NCBI GenBank assembly: GCA_903922545.1
Contig: CAIXUE010000210.1
Span: 1-7,149 of the forward strand
Source of the DNA: an uncultured Alphaproteobacteria bacterium
GTDB taxonomy: Bacteria; Pseudomonadota; Alphaproteobacteria; Micropepsales; Micropepsaceae
Direction of reading: 5' to 3'
Length of the DNA stretch: 7,149 bases
The stretch's first letter is position 1; the number at the start of each line of letters is the position of its first letter. The notes beneath the pieces are model-generated. The model was not told the origin of the DNA. It did not search any database and was given only the letters and a program-made list of their open reading frames with translations. This document shows, in pieces, positions 1 to 6,023 of the stretch. The translations under genes and the position numbers were made by a program.

Positions 1-691
1 CCAGAAGCCCGACAATCCCCAGCGCAATGGCAAGGCAAAGGCAGATCAAAATCAGCAATCCATTGCGCAGCGCCTGCGCCGTGCCCTGGCGCTGCACCAG
101 AAGCGTCAATGCGGTGCGGGAAAATCCGTCCAGTTCCGCCCGTATGCCATCCATCAAGACTTTGCCGTGATTGGATTTGACGATTGTCAAAGCGGCATCA
201 TGCTGGCCGCGGTTTTCCAGCCCGATGGTCTGGCGCAGCTCCGCAAATTTGGAGGCAATCAGCGGCCGCAGGCGGTTCAGCCGCGTCTGCTGGCCGGCAT
301 TGTCATAAGTCAGCGAACCCAGCTGCGTCAGTTCGCCGGGAATGGATTTGGCGGCCTGATTGAAAGGCTCCAGATAGGCGTTGTCGCCGGTCAGCAAAAA
401 TCCGCGCTGGCCGGTCTCGGCGTCCTGCAATTCGCTGAACAGGACCCGGGCGCTCTGGCGCACCTGCGCTTCGGTGGCGGCATAGCGGTCGGCGTCGGCG
501 GTCTTCAGAACCATGACCACGCTGGCCCCGCCGGCCAGGATCACCAGCGCAAGCCCGATGCCCAGAAGAATACGCGCATTGGAAACAAAAAACGTCCCAT
601 TGCCCGGCGACGTCAGGTCGGTTGGAAGCCGTTTCATCGAAGCCCGCATGCCCGTCAGCGCCGCTGACGCGGTGTGCGTGGCGGGCGGCAT
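1..691 (-). CDS. CHASE3-domain membrane sensor, probably a histidine kinase (N-terminal part, cut by the window edge)
   Basis: I translated the minus strand from the ATG at 691; it stays open for 230 codons to the window edge. Residues about 41-62 form a hydrophobic membrane helix. Residues about 68-200 form a periplasmic sensing region carrying the CHASE3 hallmark DAETGQRGFLLTG (90-102), followed by YLEPF (106-110). A second membrane helix starts near residue 211. This helix-CHASE3-helix plan is typical of sensor histidine kinases, less often of diguanylate cyclases or chemoreceptors. The signalling domain lies outside the window, so the kinase call is inferred, helped by the divergent receiver gene 53 bases away. 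The start is uncertain. ATG 691 has only a short AGG close upstream, while in-frame ATGs at 649 and 637 lack a clear ribosome site but would remove a low-complexity N-terminus. The ligand cannot be predicted. Confidence 0.85.
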   Translation of the reverse strand, partial: MPPATHTASAALTGMRASMKRLPTDLTSPGNGTFFVSNARILLGIGLALVILAGGASVVMVLKTADADRYAATEAQVRQSARVLFSELQDAETGQRGFLLTGDNAYLEPFNQAAKSIPGELTQLGSLTYDNAGQQTRLNRLRPLIASKFAELRQTIGLENRGQHDAALTIVKSNHGKVLMDGIRAELDGFSRTALTLLVQRQGTAQALRNGLLILICLCLAIALGIVGLL

Positions 692-744
692 TATCCTAGG
701 CTTTTTCCCCTTCCGGCGCTATATCCTTGGCAGGGGGAACGGTC
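692..744. promoter_or_regulatory. Short divergent intergenic region between the sensor and response regulator genes
   Basis: These 53 bases must hold, or overlap with, the promoters for both genes, since the two are transcribed away from each other. TATATC at 720-725 could be a -10 box for the response regulator, but I see no good -35 partner at the expected distance. The response regulator's ribosome site AGGGGG lies at 732-737. I found no convincing inverted repeat. The assignment rests on position rather than on a recognised motif. Confidence 0.4.
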
Positions 745-1089
745 ATGGCGCACATCCTGGTGGTCGAAGACGAAGCGATCATCGCCATGATGGTCGGGGA
801 ATGGTTGACGGAACTCGATCATGAGGCCGTGGGCCCGGCTCCCTCGGTTTCCGCCGCGCTCGCACTTTTGGGGTCCACGGATGTCCAGGCGGCGATTCTC
901 GATCTGTCCCTGGCCGGCGAACAATCCTATGCCGTCGCCGATGCGCTCCAGGCCAAAGCGATTCCCTTTGCTTTCGCCACCGGGCATGGGGCCGGCGGCA
1001 TCGATGCCCGCTATGCCGATGTGCCGGTGCTGACCAAGCCCTTCAATTTCGGGCACCTGCAAAACACGCTGAAGAAATTGCTGGGCTGA
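745..1089 (+). CDS. Single-domain (CheY-like) response regulator
   Basis: This is a 114-residue protein consisting only of a receiver domain. All phosphorylation-site residues are visible: the acidic pair E8-D9 (ILVVEDE), the phosphoacceptor D53 (ILDLSL), the switch residue T79 (FATGHG) and the conserved K98 (LTKPF). There is no DNA-binding or enzymatic output domain, so it should act by protein contact or as a phosphorelay intermediate in the cytoplasm. The pattern of D53 followed by a SYAVADAL-like segment and FATG resembles the stand-alone receivers often found with HWE or HisKA_2-type kinases in alphaproteobacteria. The ATG at 745 is preferred over an in-frame TTG at 727 because AGGGGG at 732-737 sits 7 bases upstream and the receiver fold begins right at MAHILVVEDE. 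It is divergent from the CHASE3 sensor, its likely partner, and its stop lies 8 bases from the convergent RND gene's stop. Confidence 0.93.
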   Translation: MAHILVVEDEAIIAMMVGEWLTELDHEAVGPAPSVSAALALLGSTDVQAAILDLSLAGEQSYAVADALQAKAIPFAFATGHGAGGIDARYADVPVLTKPFNFGHLQNTLKKLLG

Positions 1090-1097
1090 GCGAAAAT

Positions 1098-4000
1098 TTA
1101 TTCCGCCGGCTGGGCCTGAGCGGGCGGGGAGCGCCGGAAAAAGCTTCCCAGCCAATGCTCAAAATCATCGATGTAAGTATAGACCACCGGCACGACCAAA
1201 AGGCTCAGGCCGGTTGATGTCAAAAGCCCGCCGATCACCGAAATCGCCATGGGCTGGCGAAACGTGTCGTCCGCGCCCAGGCCAATGGCGATCGGCAACA
1301 TACCGGCGATCATCGCCACCGTTGTCATTACAATCGGCCGCGCCCGCTTGTGGCAGGCATCGACCAGCGCATCATGGCGGGAAAGGCCGCGATCACGGAT
1401 TCCGACCACGGCATATTCCACCAGCAAAATGGAATTCTTGGTGACAATGCCCATCAGCATGATGAAACCGATCATGGACGGCATATCCAGTTCGCTATGC
1501 ACCACCAGCAGGGCCAGGAAGGCGCCGCCCAGCGACAGGGGAATGGCCGACAGGATGGTGACAGGCTGGAAAAAATCCTGGAACAGCAGCACCAGCACGC
1601 AGAACACCGACACAATCCCCACCACGATGGCCATCGCGAAGCCCGACATCAATTGTCCGGCGATTTCCGCGTCGCCGCTCTGGATCAGCTGCACGCTGGC
1701 GGGCATGTGCAGTACCGCCGGCAATTGTTGCGCCGCCGCCAGCGCCGCCCCAAGCGGCATGCCGCCCAGATCGGCGCTGATGGTGACATAACGGGCGCGG
1801 TCATAGCGGTCGATTTCCGACGGTCCGCTTTCCAGTGAAAGGCTGGCGACGCTCGACAAAGGCACCGTGCCCTCGCGGGCGCTGACCCGCAGATTTTCAA
1901 AGGTGGAAATGTCCTGGCGCGAAATATCGGGCATGCGAACGCGGATATAAACCTGCCGGTTGTCCAGGTTCAGGCGCGCCACCAAAGGATCGAAATCGCC
2001 GCTGGTCGCCACCCGCACCACACTGCCGATGGCGGCAGTGGTGACACCGCGGTCCGCCGCGCGCTGCAAATCCGGGCGCACAATAATCTCGGGCCGCTCA
2101 AGGCTGGCGGTGCTGCTGACATTGGAAAGGCTGCCCACGCCGCGAAGCTGGCGCACCAGGGATTGTGCCGTGGCTTTCAGGGCTTCGGTATCGTCGCTGG
2201 CAAGGATCAGGTTCAGCTTTTCGCCAAGTCCGCCCTGGCCAACGGTAAAGCGCGCGCCCGGCACTTTGAGCAGCCGCGCCCGAATCTGGTTTTCAATCAC
2301 CACCTGTTTGGGCCGTGTGCCGCGCTGGGCCAATGTCAGGGTGAGGGCGGCACGGGTCACTTCACCGGCGGAAACCCCGCCCAATCCGGCCTGCTGGCCA
2401 TTGCCCACGGTGGTGAAAACACTCGCGATGCCCGGCACATCCCGCACCGCCAGCCGCGCCTGTTCGGCAAGGTTCTGGGTGGCAACCAGCGAACTGCCCG
2501 GCGGCAATTCAACATTGACGATGGTGTAGCCGCTGTCGGCCGCCGGGATAAGACCGGTGGGAATGAAAGGCAGCATGGCGATGGAGGCGAAAAAGAACGC
2601 CGCCGCGCCCAGCACGGTCTTGCGCCGGTGCGCCAGGCACCAGTTGATGGCCCTCAGATAATGCCGCATGGCGAAACCATCTTCCTGATGATGGCCGCCG
2701 GGATGGGATTTCAGGAAATAGGCCGCCAGCATGGGGGTGAGGAGGCGCGCCACCAGCAACGACGTCAGCACCGCGATCACGGCGGTCCAGCCGAACTGTT
2801 CGAAAATCAAACCGGGAATGCCGCCCATCAGGGCGGTGGGCATGAACACCACCACCAGGCTGACAGTGGTGGCGATCACCGCCAGGGCGATTTCCGTCAC
2901 CGCGTCGGCGGCGGCGATGCGGATGGGTTTTCCCATCTGGGCATGGCGGGCGATATTTTCGATTTCGACAATCGCATCATCCACCAGGATGCCCACGATC
3001 ACCGCCAGCGCCAGCAGCGTCAGGGTGTTGAGCGAATAGCCCAGCCAGTGCATGGCCGCGAAAGCCGGCAGGATGGAAAGCGGCAGCGCCATGGCCGCGA
3101 TCAGCGTGGCGCGCCAGTCGCGCAAAAAGGCCCAGACCACGACAATGGCCAACAGAGCGCCCTCATAGAGCATCTCCATCGAGCCTTGATATTGCTCCAG
3201 CGTATAACCGACCGAACCGGCGACCAGGGTGACGTTCAGGCCCGGCGTGGTGGCGCTCAGCTTGTCAAGCGCCACGCGCGCATCTGCGGCGATCTGGGTT
3301 TCGTCATAACCCTTGGCCGGATAGATGCGAAAACCCACCACCGGCTTGCCGTCCAGCAGCGCCGCCTGGCTGCGCTCCGCAATCGTGTCGCTGACGGTTG
3401 CCACCTGATCCAGCCGGATGTTGCGGCCCGAGACAAGGGTGATGGGAAGCGCCGCAAGTTCGGAAGCCTGTTTGACGGTGGCGATGGTGCGGATGGATTG
3501 TTCGCCCTGGCCCAACTGTCCGCGCCCACCCGAAGATTGCTGCTGCACCTGTTGCAGGGCGCGCGAAACATCCGCGGCGGTAATGCCCAGCGCCGCCAGC
3601 CGCACCGGATCGACCTCGATGCGCACTTCGCGGTCCACACCGCCAACCCGGTCAAGGCGTCCCACGCCCGGCACCGCCAGCACGGCCTTGGCCAAAGTGT
3701 CGTCGACGAACCAGGACAACGCCTCTTCGCTCATCTGCGGCGCGGAAACGGCATAGGTCTGGATGGGCGCGCCGCCGATGGTGACGGCGCTGACGGTGGG
3801 CTCCAGCATGTCGCTGGGCAGGTCGGACCGCACCCGGTCCACGGCATTTTTGGTTTCAATCAGGGCGTCGGAAAGCTTTTTCTCCAGTACGAACTGGACC
3901 GAGATGGAAACCGTGCCGTCGGTGATGGTGGTGCGCAGATGCTGCAGGCCACTGAGGGTCGAAAGCGAATTTTCCACCCGCCGCGCCACTTCTGTTTCCA

Positions 4001-4175
4001 GCTGCTGCGGATCGGCGCCCGGCTGGCTCAGCGTGACATTGACGGTGGGCAGGTCCAGGTCGGGAAAATTCTGGATCGGCAGGGCATGAAAACTCCACAA
4101 CCCGGCAATGGCCAGAAGAATAAAAAGCAGGATCGACGGGATGGGATTGCGGATCGACCAGGTGGCGAAATTCAT
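1098..4175 (-). CDS. RND-family multidrug efflux pump, inner-membrane permease (AcrB/HAE1-like)
   Basis: This 1025-residue protein has the usual length for the hydrophobe/amphiphile RND class. It should be a homotrimeric proton-driven exporter taking drugs or other amphiphiles from the periplasm or inner membrane to an outer-membrane channel. TM1 is at about 10-31, followed by a large periplasmic porter/docking loop. TM2-TM6 span about 335-488, TM7 lies near 520-538, a second large periplasmic loop follows, and TM8-TM12 span about 846-1002. The proton-relay residues match AcrB: D399-D400 in TM4 (GILVDDAIVEIEN), K913 in TM10 (GIVTKNSILLVEY) and R946 (RARPIVMTT). This argues against a broken gene. 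Its ATG overlaps the adaptor's TGA by 4 bases (ATGA at 4172-4175), pointing to coupled translation. An AGG lies about 7 bases upstream of the start. The short C-terminal tail is rich in Pro, Ala and Gln. Substrates cannot be told from sequence, so I give no symbol. Confidence 0.96.
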   Translation of the reverse strand: MNFATWSIRNPIPSILLFILLAIAGLWSFHALPIQNFPDLDLPTVNVTLSQPGADPQQLETEVARRVENSLSTLSGLQHLRTTITDGTVSISVQFVLEKKLSDALIETKNAVDRVRSDLPSDMLEPTVSAVTIGGAPIQTYAVSAPQMSEEALSWFVDDTLAKAVLAVPGVGRLDRVGGVDREVRIEVDPVRLAALGITAADVSRALQQVQQQSSGGRGQLGQGEQSIRTIATVKQASELAALPITLVSGRNIRLDQVATVSDTIAERSQAALLDGKPVVGFRIYPAKGYDETQIAADARVALDKLSATTPGLNVTLVAGSVGYTLEQYQGSMEMLYEGALLAIVVVWAFLRDWRATLIAAMALPLSILPAFAAMHWLGYSLNTLTLLALAVIVGILVDDAIVEIENIARHAQMGKPIRIAAADAVTEIALAVIATTVSLVVVFMPTALMGGIPGLIFEQFGWTAVIAVLTSLLVARLLTPMLAAYFLKSHPGGHHQEDGFAMRHYLRAINWCLAHRRKTVLGAAAFFFASIAMLPFIPTGLIPAADSGYTIVNVELPPGSSLVATQNLAEQARLAVRDVPGIASVFTTVGNGQQAGLGGVSAGEVTRAALTLTLAQRGTRPKQVVIENQIRARLLKVPGARFTVGQGGLGEKLNLILASDDTEALKATAQSLVRQLRGVGSLSNVSSTASLERPEIIVRPDLQRAADRGVTTAAIGSVVRVATSGDFDPLVARLNLDNRQVYIRVRMPDISRQDISTFENLRVSAREGTVPLSSVASLSLESGPSEIDRYDRARYVTISADLGGMPLGAALAAAQQLPAVLHMPASVQLIQSGDAEIAGQLMSGFAMAIVVGIVSVFCVLVLLFQDFFQPVTILSAIPLSLGGAFLALLVVHSELDMPSMIGFIMLMGIVTKNSILLVEYAVVGIRDRGLSRHDALVDACHKRARPIVMTTVAMIAGMLPIAIGLGADDTFRQPMAISVIGGLLTSTGLSLLVVPVVYTYIDDFEHWLGSFFRRSPPAQAQPAE

Positions 4176-5290
4176 TGCGCGCCTGCGACCCGGACCACAT
4201 CATTGTCACCCAGAAAGCCGGCGCCGCTGGCGACAACCCGGTCCGACTGGGAAAGGCCCTGCACGACCTCGATATCATTGCCCTGGCGGCGGCCTGTGGT
4301 CACAAGCTGCTCATGCACCCGGGGCGTGGCGCTGCCGTCGGCCAGCTTCAGCACATAATCGCGCCCGTCATGCACCACCACGGCATCGGCGGGGATCACC
4401 ATGGCGGGTGTCTGGTCCAGAGACACCCGGCCATCGGCATACATGCCGGCGCGGGCATGGCTGCCGGGCGCGATATCGGCATAGACCGTGCCCAGCCGCG
4501 AATTGTTGTCCAGCGAAGGCGCCATCTCGCGCACTGTGGCGACAGCATCGCTGCCATCAGGCAGCGTGATGGCGATGCGCTGGCCGATGGCGACATGAAC
4601 CATCTGCTGTGCCGTCAACTCGCCCCGCCATTCCAGGCGGTTCTGGCGGATCATGCGAAACATTTCCTGGCCCACCGGCATGACTGCGCCAAGCGTTGCC
4701 GTGCGCGATGAAATCACCCCATCATCGGGCGCCACCACATCGGTGTAGCGCAGCTGCAGCCGCTTGGAATTGAGTTGCGCCAGGGCAGTCTTTTCCGCGG
4801 TGACCGCCTGATCGACGGCCTGCGCCGCCATGGCATCGACCTTCTGCAAAGCCAAGGCGCGTTTTTCATTCGCCGCGGCCATGTCGTAATTGGCCGAAAG
4901 CTGGGCTTCGTCGGCGCGCAGCAGGTCCGGATCGAAGCGGGCCAGAATCTGTCCCTTTTTGACCTGGTCGCCGACATTGACCCGCACATCGCTGAGTTGA
5001 TAGCCGCCGATCTGGGCGCCGATACTGGCTTCCTGCCAGGGCGCAATCGCGCCGGAGGTCTCCAGCACATCGGTCCACGTAACCTGACGCGGGCTGGCGG
5101 CGGTGACGGTCAGGCTGGGCGTGGCCTTGGCGGGCGGGGCAGGGGCGCGGGCATGGCGCAGGGCCAAAAAGCCGCCCACGCCCAGAATCAGGATGCCGGC
5201 GGCGGCAAGGCCAATGACCAACCCGCGCCGGCTTTTCGTGCCACGCCGCGCCGGGGCCACATGATCGAACCGGTGCTCAGCCACAGCCAT
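4172..5290 (-). CDS. RND efflux periplasmic adaptor (membrane-fusion protein, AcrA/MdtA-like)
   Basis: This 372-residue adaptor should bridge the RND pump encoded next to it and an outer-membrane channel. Residues about 23-45 are a single hydrophobic helix after a basic N-terminus (RRGTKSRRG). There is no lipobox cysteine, so it is probably anchored by this helix rather than by lipid, unlike AcrA. A Pro/Ala-rich linker (49-58) follows. The lipoyl-like domain is split into a first half at about 86-120 (VNVGDQVKKGQILARFDPD) and a second half at about 183-215 (DVVAPDDGVISS). These enclose a short Ala/Gln/Lys-rich alpha-hairpin at about 123-178. The beta-barrel and membrane-proximal domains fill the rest. 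It is the first gene of the operon. The ATG at 5290 has ATAGG 5 bases upstream and lies about 25 bases after the predicted transcription start. The missing outer-membrane partner must be encoded elsewhere. Confidence 0.95.
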   Translation of the reverse strand: MAVAEHRFDHVAPARRGTKSRRGLVIGLAAAGILILGVGGFLALRHARAPAPPAKATPSLTVTAASPRQVTWTDVLETSGAIAPWQEASIGAQIGGYQLSDVRVNVGDQVKKGQILARFDPDLLRADEAQLSANYDMAAANEKRALALQKVDAMAAQAVDQAVTAEKTALAQLNSKRLQLRYTDVVAPDDGVISSRTATLGAVMPVGQEMFRMIRQNRLEWRGELTAQQMVHVAIGQRIAITLPDGSDAVATVREMAPSLDNNSRLGTVYADIAPGSHARAGMYADGRVSLDQTPAMVIPADAVVVHDGRDYVLKLADGSATPRVHEQLVTTGRRQGNDIEVVQGLSQSDRVVASGAGFLGDNDVVRVAGAQ

Positions 5291-5311
5291 GATTGCCTAT
5301 TGTCAGATGGA

Positions 5312-5365
5312 TCGCTCTAGTTTCCTAAAGCAACATGAAAACGCCGTCAAGCATTGATAGAGCGA
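5312..5365. promoter_or_regulatory. Candidate TetR operator: perfect 8-base inverted repeat flanking the efflux promoter
   Basis: TCGCTCTA at 5312-5319 is the exact reverse complement of TAGAGCGA at 5358-5365, with 38 bases between. One arm falls at the predicted transcription start of the adaptor/RND operon. The other lies just outside its -35 box, so a bound repressor would block or bracket the promoter. TetR proteins commonly bind the divergent region next to their own gene. That this particular repeat is the operator is inferred, because the arms are farther apart than in a classic compact TetR palindrome. Confidence 0.4.
5322..5350 (-). promoter_or_regulatory. Predicted sigma-70-type promoter of the adaptor/RND operon
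   Basis: On the minus strand, TTGACG (5350 to 5345) is a strong -35 match. After exactly 17 bases comes TAGGAA (5327 to 5322), a moderate -10 match. This would start transcription near 5315 and give a leader of about 25 bases with the ribosome site ATAGG at 5296-5300. The call comes from reading the motif and its spacing; the promoter strength is not known. Confidence 0.55.
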
Positions 5366-5370
5366 ACAAT
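5353..5370. promoter_or_regulatory. Imperfect 18-base palindrome, alternative TetR operator
   Basis: The 18-base segment begins ATTG and ends CAAT. Two further base pairs match symmetrically inside, giving ATTGnTnG then CnAnCAAT around the centre. Its length and spacing fit the compact operators typical of TetR-family dimers better than the widely spaced 8-base repeat, whose right-hand arm it contains. It overlaps the weak -35-like TTGATA of the tetR gene and is 3 bases from the -35 box of the divergent efflux promoter, so binding could repress both directions. Confidence 0.35.
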
Positions 5371-5382
5371 CTAGGATACAGC
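5354..5382 (+). promoter_or_regulatory. Weak candidate promoter of the tetR/MFS unit
   Basis: TTGATA at 5354-5359 resembles a -35 box. Seventeen bases later TACAGC at 5377-5382 is a poor -10 match. If used, transcription would begin at about 5389-5391, that is at the ATG of the repressor, so the message would be nearly leaderless. The only Shine-Dalgarno-like sequence, AGGA at 5373-5376, is 14 bases from the ATG, farther than usual. This is a tentative reading. Confidence 0.25.
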
Positions 5383-5390
5383 ATTGCGCC

Positions 5391-6002
5391 ATGCGCAAGC
5401 TCGATCCCGTAAAACACGAGGAAAAACGCGAGGAAATTCTGGGCGCCGCCTGGCGCTGCCTGTCGCGCGACGGTTTTGCCGGCGCCAGCACCGCCGACAT
5501 CTGCAAGGAGGCGGGCATCAGCCCCGGTCACCTTTATCACTATTTCGACAGCAAGGAGGCCATCGTCACGGCGCTTACGGCGACGGGGCTGGAACGGGCC
5601 GAGACCCGCTTCCATGAGATGATGCAGGGCTCCAATGCGCTCACCGCCATGATCTCGGAATTGGACAAGCACAAAAAAAGCCGCGACCAGAAACACAAGA
5701 TTTTCAACCAGTTCGTTCTGGAATTGCTGGTGGAAAGCGGCCGCAATCCGCCTTTGGCCAAAATCGTGCGCGCCAACAGCCGCAGGCTGAAAGGTCTTCT
5801 GTCGGAATTTCTCAAAAGCGGTCAGTCGCGCGGCCAGATCGATCCCAAGCTGGACCCGGAAGTCGCCGCCGGCATGCTTTTGGGCGTGATGGACGGGATG
5901 AAAACCCTGGGGCTGCGTGATCCCAAGGCTGACATGGCCGCCAGCATCGAACAGCTGCAGCTTCTGATTTCGCGGTATCTGTCGCCGCCTGCTTCACACT
6001 AG
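5391..6002 (+). CDS. TetR/AcrR-family transcriptional repressor
   Basis: This 203-residue protein has the usual TetR length. The N-terminal DNA-binding domain spans about residues 12-58. A first helix (KREEILGAAWRCL) is followed by the helix-turn-helix with the family signature at about 33-55, including STADICKEAGIS and then GHLYHYFDSKEAI. The helical C-terminal region (about 65-200) would form the dimer and ligand pocket and has no recognisable enzyme motif. TetR proteins next to efflux genes usually repress them until a pump substrate binds. Here the gene is divergent from the adaptor/RND operon across 100 bases and 21 bases upstream of an MFS transporter, so it may control both. The ATG at 5391 is the only sensible start (the next Met is residue 77), although its ribosome site is poor. 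The ligand is unknown. The gene ends in TAG. Confidence 0.95.
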   Translation: MRKLDPVKHEEKREEILGAAWRCLSRDGFAGASTADICKEAGISPGHLYHYFDSKEAIVTALTATGLERAETRFHEMMQGSNALTAMISELDKHKKSRDQKHKIFNQFVLELLVESGRNPPLAKIVRANSRRLKGLLSEFLKSGQSRGQIDPKLDPEVAAGMLLGVMDGMKTLGLRDPKADMAASIEQLQLLISRYLSPPASH

Positions 6003-6023
6003 CCGCTGTTCGGGGACCGCTGC

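Noticed and set aside
167..667. A 166-codon plus-strand open frame at the left end
   Set aside because: The minus strand of the same stretch encodes a clear CHASE3 sensor with a membrane helix and the DAETGQRGF motif. The plus-strand translation shows no recognisable domain.
1101..1139. A possible terminator stem (TTCCG at 1101-1105 with CGGAA at 1135-1139) near the RND stop
   Set aside because: The stem is only 5 bases with a very long loop and no T-run on either strand, and it lies inside the coding sequence, so it is not a credible intrinsic terminator.
691..1155. A 154-codon minus-strand open frame covering the response regulator gene
   Set aside because: The plus-strand receiver domain has every conserved phosphorylation residue and a good ribosome site. 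The opposite frame has no recognisable content.
2163..4358. A 731-codon open frame on the plus strand, antisense to the RND pump
   Set aside because: The translation is dominated by His, Gln, Gly, Arg and Asp with no recognisable domain. It mirrors the codon bias of the clearly real pump gene on the other strand, as expected in GC-rich DNA.
4775..5320. A 181-codon plus-strand open frame across the adaptor gene and into the control region
   Set aside because: It is antisense to the adaptor, has no domain signature and a Gly/Arg/Gln-rich composition. The adaptor frame explains the region fully.
5291..5371. GATTG (5291-5295) and CAATC (5367-5371) as outer arms of an inverted repeat
   Set aside because: Five-base arms this far apart are expected by chance in a 100-base region, and the pairing does not extend.
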